Notes under the pieces: generated by a model
Databases searched by the model: none
Seen by the model: only the letters and a program-made list of their open reading frames with translations
Told to the model about the DNA's origin: nothing
Made by a program: the position numbers and the translations under genes
Source: Calamus simplicifolius
Taxonomy: Eukaryota > Streptophyta > Magnoliopsida > Arecales > Arecaceae
Length of the DNA stretch: 64,000 nucleotides
Assembly: GCA_900491605.1 (NCBI GenBank)
Contig: UESW01004558.1
Location: 667,920 to 731,919, forward strand
Direction: 5' to 3'
Shown here: piece after piece, positions 36,501 to 48,130 of the stretch
Position numbering within the stretch: the first letter of the stretch is position 1
How the letters are laid out: each line of letters begins with the position of its first letter

Positions 36501-36852
36501 TGGATTGGATTTGTCTTTAAAAGCTTATTTCTAAGAGAAGATGGTCAGTCATGTTCTTTCTTTCATCTTTATTAGGAGTTTTTTTTTTTTTTTGCCTTTT
36601 TAGCTTCCTCCATGTTTTCTTTCAATCTTTTTTCCATTTTAGTTCATTTCATGTCATCTGTGAGTTGGGTATAAAGGATCAAGGAATCACTTAGTTCACT
36701 TCTATACTACTGCATTTACAAATGCGATTTTTCTTGGGTTTCTAACTGCATTGCCTTCTGCCCTGCAGGAGAGGAATGACATTGCATTCATGGATAGTGA
36801 TATGGGATGCGACTTTTATCATCTAGGTGCCTGCGTGTCAAGCCCTTTATAG
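27587..36852 (+). CDS. Type-B cytokinin response regulator (ARR1/ARR12/ORR-like), six coding exons
   Basis: Exons 27587-27725, 28041-28193, 28504-28917, 29044-29120, 29510-30793 and 36769-36852 join with matching phases and GT-AG borders to 716 codons. Residues 20-125 are a receiver domain: acidic pocket VDDD (26-29), phosphate-accepting Asp73 in VISDVHMPDMDG, Lys122 in LLKPVR. A basic and acidic linker (LNRKRKDQNEDEEDD) precedes a GARP/Myb-like DNA-binding domain at 211-270 (KKPRVVWSVELHRKF, VPKRILDLMNVEKLTRENVA, KYRLYLKRL). The rest is a Gln/Ser/Asn-rich region as in type-B activators. In the family, phosphorelay from histidine kinases through HPt proteins activates the factor in the nucleus, and it turns on cytokinin genes. 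The start at 27587 gives the family's MTxEERKG-type beginning. The last exon (ERNDIAFMDSDMGCDFYHLG) lies after a 5975-bp intron; reading past 30793 would stop two codons later. Confidence 0.95.
31029..31139 (+). mobile_element. Retroposed fragment with 22-bp target duplication (dispersed repeat, copy 3)
   Basis: AATGGGATCCAAATACTCAA plus CT (31029-31050) recurs with one change at 31118-31139. Between them lie 67 bp with the core CATCTAAGCCTTTTCCCAAC and GGGGTCGGCTACATGAATCT. A long duplication around a short fragment is the footprint of target-primed insertion by LINE machinery, so this is probably a 5'-truncated SINE. It is in the sense orientation of the host intron. Confidence 0.75.
33422..33452. 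repeat. Perfect inverted repeat, 14-bp stem and 3-base loop
   Basis: AGTTGATTAGAGAC, then GGT, then GTCTCTAATCAACT. The arms are exact reverse complements within the last intron of the response regulator. Too short for a known MITE family to be named. Confidence 0.9.
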
Positions 36853-37340
36853 GTCAGTTGGTGCTGCTGTCCGGTGAAATGGTTTGTTACATTATGTTAG
36901 TATCTGTGGCAACAGATTCTAGGTGCCATCGCTGCTACTGTTCTCTCTAGAATGTTTTGAGTGCTGCGAAGACTAAATTTGTTGGATAACAGGATCTTTC
37001 ATTTAGAATTTTGTTATGCACTGCCATGGATTTTAATTTCATGGTTTCCATAAATTATGATGCGAGCAATATTGGATGTGTTGTGCTCTTAGAACTGATG
37101 TGTTACTCTCCATAGCTTCCATGGCAGAATTAGGTTATCATGCAAAGCGTGCAGTTTCTGCAATTACATGTTGCTAAATATTCCATAAGATCTGAGTAGA
37201 CAATTTGACTATGTATGTAAATTTGAGCTCTCATACTCAGAGGTGCCCATTTATGGATGTCATTGTGGTGGCACTGACGACATTGTCTCAATGAGAGGAC
37301 ATTGTGCAGTAATAAATTTGTTTTTGGGCGCATTGTATTG
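36853..37340 (+). other. Probable 3' UTR of the response regulator with AATAAA
   Basis: After the TAG at 36850-36852 the sequence stays U-rich on the transcript strand. An AATAAA at 37311-37316 is followed by TTTGTTTTTGGG and TTGTATTGTAAATG. This gives a 3' UTR of about 470 nt. The exact cleavage site cannot be read from sequence. Confidence 0.4.
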
Positions 37341-40300
37341 TAAATGCAAAAGAGTACATATTTGTTCTACCAGCTTCGGGAAATATTTGCAGATACCATT
37401 CTGAGATCTGACTGGCTGAGTGTTTCTCGTTGCAATACAAAGATTGAGTTATTAGATAATGAGTTTTGGTGACCCACTAATGTTCATGAGATTTTACGCC
37501 GTAGGAAAAAGCAGTTTGATGTGGTTTTAAATAATGGGTGCTGTAAAAGTAACATAATAGCATGGAAGTTAATCCCAATGGTGAGGTTGCAGGACAGTCT
37601 TGATGGTTGTATTTGACAATTTTTATGTTGCTTTGTTATAATATATAATTTTTCCAAATTTGGGCATTTATATTTTATAGAAATTAGTCTGCAAAAGAAA
37701 CCAAGGCATTTGGCGAGCAATAAACTGGTCAAACGATGCTGTTATTTCACTGTTGTTGCTTTTATTATTTTGTTATAATAATAGCTAATAATTTCTGTGA
37801 TGCACTTGCAATGCAGCAGCAACATAGTGATTAAATGGTGGGATATTACTAGTAGTGTTATAATTAATGGCTAATAAGAGTTCCAGCAGTAACAGTTATA
37901 TAGCTGTGAACTGAAATCATCTCCATTTACTCTTCCCTGAGTTCTCCATTTACTCTTCCCTGAGTTTTCTCTTGATTTTTTTTTTTTTTTTTTTTTTTTT
38001 GTTATGCATTTATTAGGTGACTGGTCTGAAGTATAGAGGCTACCTACATTCCGTGTTTCTGACCAGGACCAGTTCTGATTGAATGGACCATATCTTGATA
38101 ACATCGTTTAAATTAACTCAGGCATCAAAAGGACTCACAGATGTATGTGCCAATGGCTCTTTTTCTAGGTTCTCATACCGGATTTGAAGAACGCTATATT
38201 CTGAGTTGAAAGCATAATTAGCTGACCAATGACCATGAATTAAGGATAGGTGGTTTCATCATCAATGAAGTCTCGAGGACAAAGAACCTTGTTCCAGTGA
38301 GGTGGAATTTTACGTATTGTCTTGTCTCTTCTCAGATTAGAAGAGAACAAGAGAAGTAATTAAAGTGTTTAAACGAGCTTTTCTTTGTAGAAGAGGTAAG
38401 TAGAAATCAAGCTTTTGAAATTTCAAAAGTTGAATAAATTGAACGAATGGAGAAGAAAGCTTCTTTTGAAGCTTTAAGTTGAAGAAGATATCAAACTCCT
38501 ATTCTGTTAAGAGGACCATAGTCTAATTTTACTCAGGAATTCATTTCAGTTGAATGCAAATTAATGTCGTCTCTCCAATTAATGAAAGGGTCAAAATATG
38601 CTTTTGGTCCTCCAATTGTGTCTCAAAATTTAATTTAGTCTTCAGGCTAACTTTTAGTTATTCTAATTTAATTCTTTAAATTTTAAGATAGTGTTTGATA
38701 GGAAAAATATTATCCATATATAAGTGTATGGGATAGAGTTTATCCCCTAACTATCCTAGGGATATTCTTTGACTATTTCATTGATTATATCAAATGTAAA
38801 AAGGTAAATTCATAGGATAACTTTTTTTTTACTCTTATTTAGAGGAATAATTATTTTTAAAAAATAAATTGAGAGAATAATCTATGAATTATCTTTTTTT
38901 AGTTAACTTTATTTTCAGTTATTACTTTTGAAAATAAAAAAATATATTTTAAAAAATGTTTTTTTTATTTCTTATTTTAAATACTATCTAAGAGTATTAC
39001 ATTCGTGAGTGAGTAGCCAAATAGGTGATATGCCATTTAAGATGCGGGCGGGTCGAGCTCCGGCCTGGCGTTGCAACAAGTTTACAGATGGTCAAAGTCC
39101 TGGCTTAGTTCTAAGTTCTAACCTTGGCTCCAGAGCTGAGACGGTGTTTACCGTGATTCTCTTTCTCCAAACATGAGAAATTGATCTCTCTCTTTCATGC
39201 CTCTATTACAATGATGTGTTACGTGTCAGAGCCCCCCACACTACCCTACTCCCAACATGGATTGTTTTCAGCTAGGGTGCCCTGTGGCCCTATGATTCTC
39301 TTCGGATTGATTAATATCCTCAACTTTATGTCATTTCCATCCTCTTACAGCGTAGAAAATAAAAAAGCTAGTCCTGGATGTCCCATCACACTCTTACCCC
39401 AAGTCCTGATCATGATTTCTCCATCACTCAGAGATCTGAGCCAAGCTCCAATGAACTCACCAAAAATAAAAAAAAATAAAAAAAAAAAAGGAAGGACAGA
39501 GGACTGGGGGACACCTGGTTGGCTCGACGGCACTCCGATGTGAAAGTTCTTATCGTGTAGGCCGGAGTCCCAGACCGACACCCCTAATCCTTGGGTGCAT
39601 GACGGCACGAGCTTGCTAAGGAACGAAACACATCATGGACCCGACCCTATTTTTCATGGATGGTCGCCCATCAATCCAGAAAGACATCACGTCACATCCC
39701 TAATTCTCGCAGCAATCGAAGCTAGCCTTTAGAACGGACAAACAACCATAATAGCTAGGCCTTCAGAACTAATATAGTTGATCAAATTATTAAAAGTTAA
39801 CGTTAACGATCTAGATTAGAGTTCTGAACTCATCTGATTTTAAATTAGTTGTGATTTCAAGTAGCTTGTGTTTGCAAGTTAGTTGTCGTACAGGACTAAT
39901 CACGAAATACTTTGTGAAATATTTGGACCTACAGCTCGCGTGTGGATTTGAAAGACCCGATCGAGTGTCCTATGTTCGGCTATGGATACTGTGAAATTGA
40001 ACTCAATCCGATGGGATCTCGTTAGACGTGGTAGATTAGCCTAAAGTCCAAGTGTAATTTTATGGTAATAGGCTAGAATCTTAGAAATTGGTCCTAGCTT
40101 GTCTCACCATCTAATCGTACCTCGATTTAGCGATGTGAACTCATGTGCCAACAGAGACGATGGCGTACGTGTTGAATTGAAAATAGAGATAGCTGTGAGC
40201 CTAGCCAAGGACACTGCATCTGGGTTACAGCTCGTGTAAGAATATAAGATGAGTATAGAATGTTCAATAAATCAAGTTTTTCTGATGCTTAAGTTAATAA

Positions 40301-40574
40301 GAAGAGATGTGGACGGTGATGGGCAAAACTTGTAGCCATCCTAATGAAGAGAATGAAAAAAAAAGTAGAATATCTTGGAAGCTTACGTAAGTTGTGCAAG
40401 AGAGAAGAAAGGTTCAGATCGAAAAAAATAGCTATCTTGAATGCAAGTAGTTCACACCCAGTGGTAAGACTGCCTTAGATTGTGTGCGGTTTGCACCTGA
40501 CTTGCATGACGAAGCTATCTCTTGAGCCATATTCTATGTGCTTTGTCAATTTATTAACAAGTATAGGTTCTTTT
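37341..40574. other. Intergenic DNA between the response regulator and copia element 1
   Basis: AT-rich DNA. It has a 23-bp perfect tandem duplication at 37921-37966 (CTCCATTTACTCTTCCCTGA unit) and a poly-T tract at 37977-38000. A 120-codon frame at 39181-39543 ends in poly-Lys from an A-run and has no domain. Ends with CTTTT, the left target duplication of the next element. Confidence 0.55.
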
Positions 40575-41119
40575 TGTTAGCAATATAGGATCTTTAATAA
40601 ATAATTTGTTACATATAAAAATAAAAATAACATACTTATCTGATGCAGAATTCATCATAATGGTATTTACCTGATGCGGATGCGGAGTTTATCATGATAA
40701 TATGTAGACTTGAGACTTGAATCTGGTTAGCCTCTTCAGATTTTGACAGTATCTTCTATAAAATAACTAGTTTCTCTCCCTTAACCTCATTCCTTTCATA
40801 GCAGATAACGATGGATTCTTGCTAACTTCATCAGGCAGAAAAATGACTAATTATTTATATATATATATATATAACATATAATTGGTATTTCCATCAAACA
40901 CCAATTAATGACTTTAATACGGCTTAATGTTAATGGCTTAAACTTTCGGACCATTAACAGCCGATTGGTAGCCCTTCGTCTTCTGCATACGCAGAACAAT
41001 GGGTGACCTTTCACCTTTCGCATACTAAGTGCCCTTTACCTTTCGCATACTAGGCTAGATCGAGAAAATAATAACTCTTTGCCTTTGTAACAATCTTGCA
41101 TTAAAGGGCTAACCTAACA
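40575..41119 (-). repeat. 3' LTR of copia element 1 (545 bp)
   Basis: Matches the right LTR along its length with several indels. It contains a TA run at 40856-40873 and a duplicated CCTTTCGCATACTA motif. TG/CA ends with TGTTAG and CTAACA as terminal inverted repeats. Confidence 0.93.
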
Positions 41120-41131
41120 TTCTTCCACTTG
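41120..41131 (-). other. Polypurine tract of copia element 1
   Basis: The minus strand reads CAAGTGGAAGAA immediately before the LTR start TGTTAGG. Confidence 0.8.
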
Positions 41132-41564
41132 GGCCGAAAGTTGATGACATTAATATTTAATAGTATAAACATTAGGCGCACAAAATTAAATTTTATAATG
41201 TCATCTTTCATCATGATTGACTTTAACGTAATAAATTACATAATAAGAGTTATGACGGTCATACACATTCAATTTGCATACTCCCTTCCATATATTACTG
41301 TATTAGCAACTTATCATGTTAGGTCACGTAATTTATATTAAATAACTTAATGTCCACTTAATTGTCTGAAAGATACAGTAAATTTCTTGTTCAAAACAGT
41401 AAGTGTATACAAGCATAAGAAACAAGAAATAATAAATAAAACCAGAAACATTTCATATTAATGAGCTCAAAAGTGACACAACATCATCATAATCAATCTT
41501 CAATTCATAATATCATCATAATCAATCTTTAACACATAACATCATCATAATCAATCTTCAATAC

Positions 41565-44500
41565 AACCAAGACCCATTCTATGTACATGTTCTTTAAATA
41601 TTTTTGGTTGTAAACCTTTAGTCAAAGATCTGCTATCATAAGATCTGTTCTAATATGTTCAATGCACACTCTTTATTTCTGGACCTCCTCCTTGACAGTA
41701 AAGTACTTTAATTCCATATGTTTAGCACCTCTGAAATATTTATCATTCTTAGAGAAAAAAACTGCTGCGGAATTATCACAATAAATTTGCAGCGGCTTGG
41801 TAATGGTGTCGACAACTTCAAGTCCTGAAATAAAGTTCCGTAGCCATAATGCTTGAATTGTAGCTTCATAACATGCTACAAACTTTGCTTCCATAGTGGA
41901 TGAGGCAATGATTGATTGTTTGGTACTTTTTCATGAAATTACTCCTTCGCCCAACAGGAACACATAGCCAAAAGTTGACTTTCTACTGTCAACACAACCA
42001 GCAAAATCTGAATCTGAATATCCAATCACTTCCAACTGATCAGATCTTCTAAATGTGAGCATATAATTCTTAGTTCCTTGAAGATATCTCATCACTTTCT
42101 TTGTAGCTTTCCAATGATCAATACCAGGGTTACTCTGATAGCGGCCGAACATCTCAACCGCGAAGCTGATATCTAGTCTTGTGCAGGTTTGCAAATACAT
42201 CAAGCTACCCACAACAGAAGCATATGGAATAGATTCCATTTGCTTACGTTCTACATCATTCTTTGGACATTGCATAAGACTAAATTTATCCCCTTTTTGT
42301 ATTGGGACAATACTGCTGAACAGTTGTTCATATTAAATTTCTCAAGAATTTTCTCGATATAAGTTTTCTGAGACAACCCTAACAATCCATGTGATCTCTT
42401 TCTGAATATGAAAATTTCTATCACATAAGATGCCTCTCCTATATCTTTCATCTCAAAATTCTTAGAGAGAAATTTTTTTAGTCTCATACAAGATACCTAA
42501 ATCATTAGCAGCAAGCAAAATATCATCAACATATAGACCAAAAATATAAACTTACTTCCACAAATCTTTCGGTAAATGCATCGATCAACGATATTTTCAT
42601 AAAAACTAAAAGATGTAATAGTATCATTGAACTTAATATACCATTATCTGGAAGCTTATTTAAGTCCATATATTGATTTCTTAAGTTTACACACCATATG
42701 ATCTTTTCCTTCTATGGAAAAATCTTCAAGTTGATCCATAAAAATTTCTTCCTCTATATCCCCATTAAGAAAGACTGTTTTCACATCTATTTGATGTAAC
42801 TCAATCATATTGAGCTACCAAAGCCATAATAATTCTTAATGAATCTTTCTTTGAAACTGGTGAAAATGTCTCTTTATAATCAATGCCATCCTTCTGAGTA
42901 TAACCCTTGATAACAAGTCTAGCTTTAAAACATTTGATATTGCCATTCAAGTCATGTTTGGTTTTAAAAACTCATTTACATCCAACTTGTTTAGAACCTT
43001 TTGGCAATTCGACAAGATCCCAGACATTGTTTTCAGCCATTGATTTTAATTCATCTTTCATGGCATCAATTTATTTATTAGACTTATCACTGTTAATGGC
43101 TTGTGAAAATGAAACGGTATCTTCATAAATGCCACAATCAAAATCTGACTCTTGCAAATAAACCAAATAATCATCTGAAATAGCTTATTTTGTATCCTTA
43201 TAGGTTTACTTAAAGCTATTCCACATTGTTCAATTTTATCAGCTATTGGTAAGTTAGGCTCTTCATGGGGTACTTCTTTATTCAAACATTGTTCATTGTT
43301 GTTTTGATTTTGTAATTCTGGAACAATGTAAGGAATGATTGTAGATTCATAAACATTTATGGGTAATGAAACATTAACCCTTACTTCGTTGATATCCATA
43401 ATCTGTTTATCAGCACTCCAACTAACTTCACCATTCTCAATAAATTTGGCATTGTCTGTCTCAATAATTCTAGAACTATGGTTTGGACAATAAAACATGT
43501 ACCCTTTGGATTTCTTTGGGTAACCTATAAAGTAACTACCGATAGTTCGAGAATCCAATTTTTTTTTATGTAGATTATACACTCGTCCTTCTACTGGACA
43601 ATCCCAAACATGCAGGTATCTTAAACTAGGTTTCCTTCCAGTCCATAACTCAAAAGGAGTTTTAGAAACTGCCTTACTAGGAATCCTATTCAGTAAATAT
43701 ACTGCAGTTCTTAGAGCATACGTCCATAAAGATTTGGTAATGAGGAATTACTTATCATACTCCTAACTATATCCATTAATGTTCTATTTTACCTTTCTGC
43801 CACACCATTTTGTTGAGGTATGCCTGGCATAGTATACTGTGCAAATATGCCATGTCTTTCGAAGAATTTGCAAATGGACCTAGATTTTGTCCTGATTCAT
43901 TATACTTTCCATAATACTCACCACCTCTATCAGATCTTACAATTTTTACTTTTCTGTCTAGTTGTCTTTCAACCTCTTTAGTAAATATCTCAAGAGCATT
44001 TATAGCTTGAGATTTCTCTTTAAGCAAATAGACATATCCATAACGAGAAAAATCATCTATAAAGGTGATAAAGAACTTTTCTCCATCAAAGGATGGAGTG
44101 TCAAAAGGTCCACATACATCAGTGTGTATAATTTCAAGAAGCTGAGTACTTCTTGTAGCTCCTTTCTTGTTATGTTTGGTTTGCTTTCTCTTAATGCAAT
44201 TCACACATAAATCAAGATCAATAAAATCTAGATTTGGTAAAATCTCATTCTTTACTAATCTTTGTAGTCATTCTTTGGATATATGACCCAAACGTTTATG
44301 CCACAAAAAGCAGAGTTGTCATTTTCCATACTATGCTTAATTCTAATATTTTGATGGATACATATCAGGAATGCATAAAATTTATCATCAAGTTTCAATT
44401 TATATAATTCATCCATAAGAATTTCAGAACCGATAAAGGAATCATCTTTATTAAATAAACTAAAACATCCTTTTTCCAATCTTAAAACTAAACCCGTTAA

Positions 44501-44740
44501 CATCAAGTTTCGAAACAGAAACTAAATTTCTAGAAAGTGAAGGAACATAGAGAGTTTGTAGTAGATTTAGGTGATGTCCAGTATCTAAAGTAAGATGATA
44601 AGTCCCTATGCCTTCAATTGGAGCCTTTTGTTGGTTCCCCATGAACAAGAAGTTCTCATTTGGGTTTATGCTCTGGATTGTAAGGAATCCCTGCATTATA
44701 TTAGAAGCATGAGTAGTGGCACAAGAATCCAACCACCAAG
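41565..44740 (-). pseudogene. Pol of copia element 1 (protease, integrase, RT, RNase H), broken
   Basis: Protease starts near 44732 with MDSCATTHASN; the catalytic triplet is Asp-Ser-Cys where the family has Asp-Ser-Gly. Downstream is SLSRNLVSVSKLD. Integrase at 43776-44204 shows QLLEIIHTDVCGPFDTPSFD, FITFIDDFSRYGYVYLLKEK and VRSDRGGEYYG; the final Glu region is degraded. 43058-43582 has GYPKKSKGYMFYCP, the region after integrase. RT has YVDD at 42522-42533, then MKDIGEASYVIEI, then SVVGSLMYLQTCTRLDISFA and YSDSDFAGCVDSRKSTFGY. RNase H at 41673-41894 has MEAKFVACYEA, CDNSAAVFFSKN and AKHMELKY. Frame breaks occur in each part, so no enzyme is intact. Confidence 0.92.
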
Positions 44741-44779
44741 TGTTAGAAAGAACTTCAGATAAGTTTGATTCATAAATTG

Positions 44780-45560
44780 GAGAAGAATAATGAAAGATAC
44801 CTTTCTTTTTGAACCAAACTTTTCGTTTCAGATAATCTTTCTGATAATATCCTTCTTTTTATAAAAGTGATATTTATCTTTCTTTCTTTCCTTCTTATCA
44901 TTATCAACAACCTGTGATACTTTAGTGGGTGCTTTCTTCTTAAATTTCTTAGATTTTGGTTTGATAACTTTACCATCTCCCTGACCCACTAGGTTTATTG
45001 AATGATCCCCTTGTGCTTTCAATCTCCTTTCCTCTTGAGTAAGCTTACTGGCCAATTCATTAACATCCCATTTATCTTTAATAGTATTATAGTTAATTTA
45101 AAAAAGGCCCATACTCTTGAGGTAATGAGTTCATAATGAATTGTACCAAAAAGGAGTCATCCACAACCATTCCTAGGGTCTTAAGTCTTGCTGCAATATT
45201 AGTCATATCTAGGACATGTTGCTGCATACTTCGCGACCCATTATATTTCATGGTCGTGAGTTCAGCCATCAGTGTCCTTGCAAGTGACTTATCAGTGGAA
45301 CGAAAGCGTTCTTTCATAAGCTTAAGATATTTTTTAGCTGTTACACTTTCTGAAAGAGTAGACTTAATGTTGTTGGCTATTGTCATTCGCATAAAACTTA
45401 GACATAATCTATTAGATCTGTCCCATGCTTTATGTTTTAACTTCTCTGCCTCACTGCTCATATCCGTAATGTTAGTAGGCTTTTCTTCTAATAGTGCCAA
45501 GTCAAGATCCAAAACACCTAAATGGAAATTGATTTACTCACGCCATTCAGAGAAGTTTAG
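44780..45560 (-). pseudogene. Gag of copia element 1, broken
   Basis: The main open part (45093-45512) holds the copia gag domain: WDRSNRLCLSFMRMTIANNI, YLKLMKERFRSTDKSLARTL, MQQHVLDMTNIAARLKTLGM, FIMNSLPQEYGPF. A basic segment follows (44828-45055), with a degraded zinc-knuckle remnant near 44800-44850. The N-terminal GLNFSEWRE-like start is visible around 45560 but out of frame. It would form the particle shell in an active element. Confidence 0.88.
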
Positions 45561-45898
45561 GCCATTAAAGATAGTAACAGCAGAAGCATGTGAATGAAGA
45601 GAAACAACTGCAAAAATATAAATGCTCAAATTCAGATAATTAAACATAAAATATATTATAGATTTCCTTTAGGTAAATTCAATAATATACATCATAATTA
45701 GAATGCTATTTAAACTTTTAAAGAAATTAATAAATCTTATCAAATATATATATAGTATCTTTGGATATCCATATAAATTTGATAACAGAATATTAGATTT
45801 TCTCCTTTAAGTTTGTTAGTTATAGAATATTAATCCACCTTTGGACGAATTCTTAATTTCTAACAACCAACAAATCATTAACAGTATTCTATAAAATT

Positions 45899-46400
45899 TC
45901 ATAAATTGCATGACTGAATATAAATTAGTTTGGCCACTTTGGTGACTAACTAACTAATTTAATCTTTATGTCATATAACTATACAATAATTCTAATATTA
46001 AAATTCTCATAAATTATATGACCGAATATAAATTAGTTTAGCCACTTTGGTGACTAACTAACTAATTTAATCTTTATGTTATATTATTAAAATTTTATGA
46101 ATTATATAACTAAATATAAATTAGTTTGGCCACTTTTGTGACTAACTAACTAATTTATCTTAATATCATATAACTAAAATTTCATAAATTATATGACAAA
46201 TATAAATTAGTTTGGCCACTTTGGTGACTAACTAAATAATTTATCTTAATGTCATATAACTAAGCAATAATACTAATATTATTAAAAATCTCATAAATTA
46301 TATGACTGAATATACATTAGTTTGGCCACTTTGGTGACTAACTAACTAATTTATCTTAATGTCATATAACTAAATAATAATACTAGCATTATTAATATTC
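45899..46400. repeat. Five tandem copies of a unit of about 85-110 bp in the copia leader
   Basis: Each copy contains AAATTAGTTTGGCCACTTTG, then GTGACTAACTAACTAATTT, and ends near GTCATATAACTA. Copies start near 45899, 46010, 46098, 46183 and 46291, with differing tails. The array lies between the primer site and gag, in the untranslated leader. Confidence 0.9.
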
Positions 46401-46720
46401 AATTTTAATAATGACAAATATAGTAACATTCATGTATGCATTAGCCGACATCAACCATCATAGATTATCAATTTGCTTTAATCTATAAATATCAGTTTTA
46501 TCATACATACTAGTATAACACAATGATCTTATCAATGCATGCCATTAATTCGTAACAGGATCAGCCGGGATTCTCCTGGCGATGAACCTTTTCATGGAAT
46601 AGATTAATGGCCAATAACACAGTCAATCATAACTTTAAAAGATGAAATATTCATCGTCAATTCATTTTGATGAAAAATTAATCAATCATAATATATGAAC
46701 AAATTATTTATTTTAGAACA

Positions 46721-46735
46721 TTGGCTCTGATACCA
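46721..46735 (-). other. tRNA-Met primer binding site of copia element 1
   Basis: The minus strand reads TGGTATCAGAGCCAA two bases inside the 5' LTR boundary, matching the initiator Met tRNA primer used by many plant copia elements. Confidence 0.93.
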
Positions 46736-46737
46736 CT

Positions 46738-47277
46738 TGTTAGCAATATAGGATCTTCAATAAATAATTTGTTACATATAAAAATAAAAATAACATACTT
46801 ACATGATGCGAAATTCATCATAATAGTATTTACCTGATGCGAATGCGGAGTTCATCAATATGTAGACTTGAAACTTGAATCTGGTTAGCCTCTTTAGATT
46901 TTGACAGCCTCTTCTACAAAATAACTAGTTTCTCTCCCTTAACCTCATTCCTTTCATGGCAGATAACGATGGATTCTTGCTAACTTCATCAGGCAGAGAG
47001 AGGACTATATATATATATATATATATATATAAACATTTAATTGATATTTTCATCAAACACCAATTAATGACTTTAATACGGCTTAATGTTAATGGCTTAA
47101 ACTTTCGAACTATTAACAGTCGATTGGTAACCCTTCGTCTTCTGCACATGCAGAATAAACAATGGGTAGCCTTTTACCTTTCACATACTAGACTAGATCT
47201 GATCCTTTATCTTTTGCATATTAGGCTAGATACTCTTTGCCTTTATAACAAACTTATATTAAAGGGCTAACCTAACA
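46738..47277 (-). repeat. 5' LTR of copia element 1 (540 bp)
   Basis: Same termini as the left LTR. It has a longer TA run at about 47006-47031 and lacks parts of the CCTTTCGCATACTA duplication. Divergence between the LTRs suggests an old insertion. Confidence 0.93.
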
Positions 47278-47282
47278 CTTTT

Positions 47283-48086
47283 CAGTTAGTTGGCGCATAC
47301 CATCCACTAATTATCAATTAGGTACATTTTTTCAGTGCAGTAACGTCAGACACATTGCACATGTTACTGACATGGGATAGATTCCCAGGTGGCTGCTTAG
47401 CTGGCGGCGTCCATCATGCATATAATGATGAGAATTGTATGCAATCGTCCTCAAGAATGCTGTTCGGCTCCCCTAACGTACGTCCAACTTTATGATCTCT
47501 TACTTCCGATTGATGTTTTGCATGCGTTGCTTTGTTGTTGCTTCTCATGTAACAGCTATCCTTATATGTTGATTAGTTGGGCTTTAATTAATGAGTTATG
47601 CTAGACATTCTTGTAGAAACATTGCATTATATGGATCCTAAATATAATAGCTAATCTTAATATCAGAAGGATATGTGCATGGTTGATTATGCTTCTTTTC
47701 TTCGAGATTTAATTAGCATGCATATATTAATTATGAGAGTGGGCTTTTCTTTTTTTTTCTTATAAATATTAAAAATATCACAACTAAATGTGATAATCAT
47801 AATATTTATAAGGTGAGATAGGGAGCTCTTTTTATGACAATTAACTTAATATGAATCTATATGTTAATTAAGGACCATATATTTATAATGATTATTCTTA
47901 ATATAAGCTTATATCACTATAATATGCACAAAATAGTGCAATAGTATAAATGGTAATCATTAACTATAATCAGCAAATACAAATTACTTCATTAACTTGT
48001 TATTTATTTAATCTGAATTATTATCAAAGAATAGTTGTGCTAGTTCACAACTTCACATGATGGAAAAATTCTTTAACATTTCTCCC

Positions 48087-48130
<44 letters not shown>

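Larger units (their letters stand above)
30794..36768 (+). other. Last intron of the response regulator (5975 bp)
   Basis: Starts GTATGATCC after an AAACCG exon end and finishes CCCTGCAG. It is AT-rich and contains a retroposed fragment (31051-31117), a perfect hairpin (33422-33452) and poly-T tracts (for example 36578-36592). Short open frames within it show no domain. No nested gene is recognised. Confidence 0.85.
40575..47277 (-). mobile_element. Complete Ty1/copia retrotransposon 1, decayed
   Basis: LTRs at 40575-41119 and 46738-47277 start TGTTAGCAATATAGGATCTT and end GGGCTAACCTAACA. They are flanked by a perfect duplication CTTTT (40570-40574 and 47278-47282). Reading the minus strand: 5' LTR, Met primer site, a long leader with tandem repeats, gag, protease, integrase, RT, RNase H, polypurine tract, 3' LTR. 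Integrase before RT makes it a copia element. All coding parts are split by stops and shifts. Confidence 0.95.
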
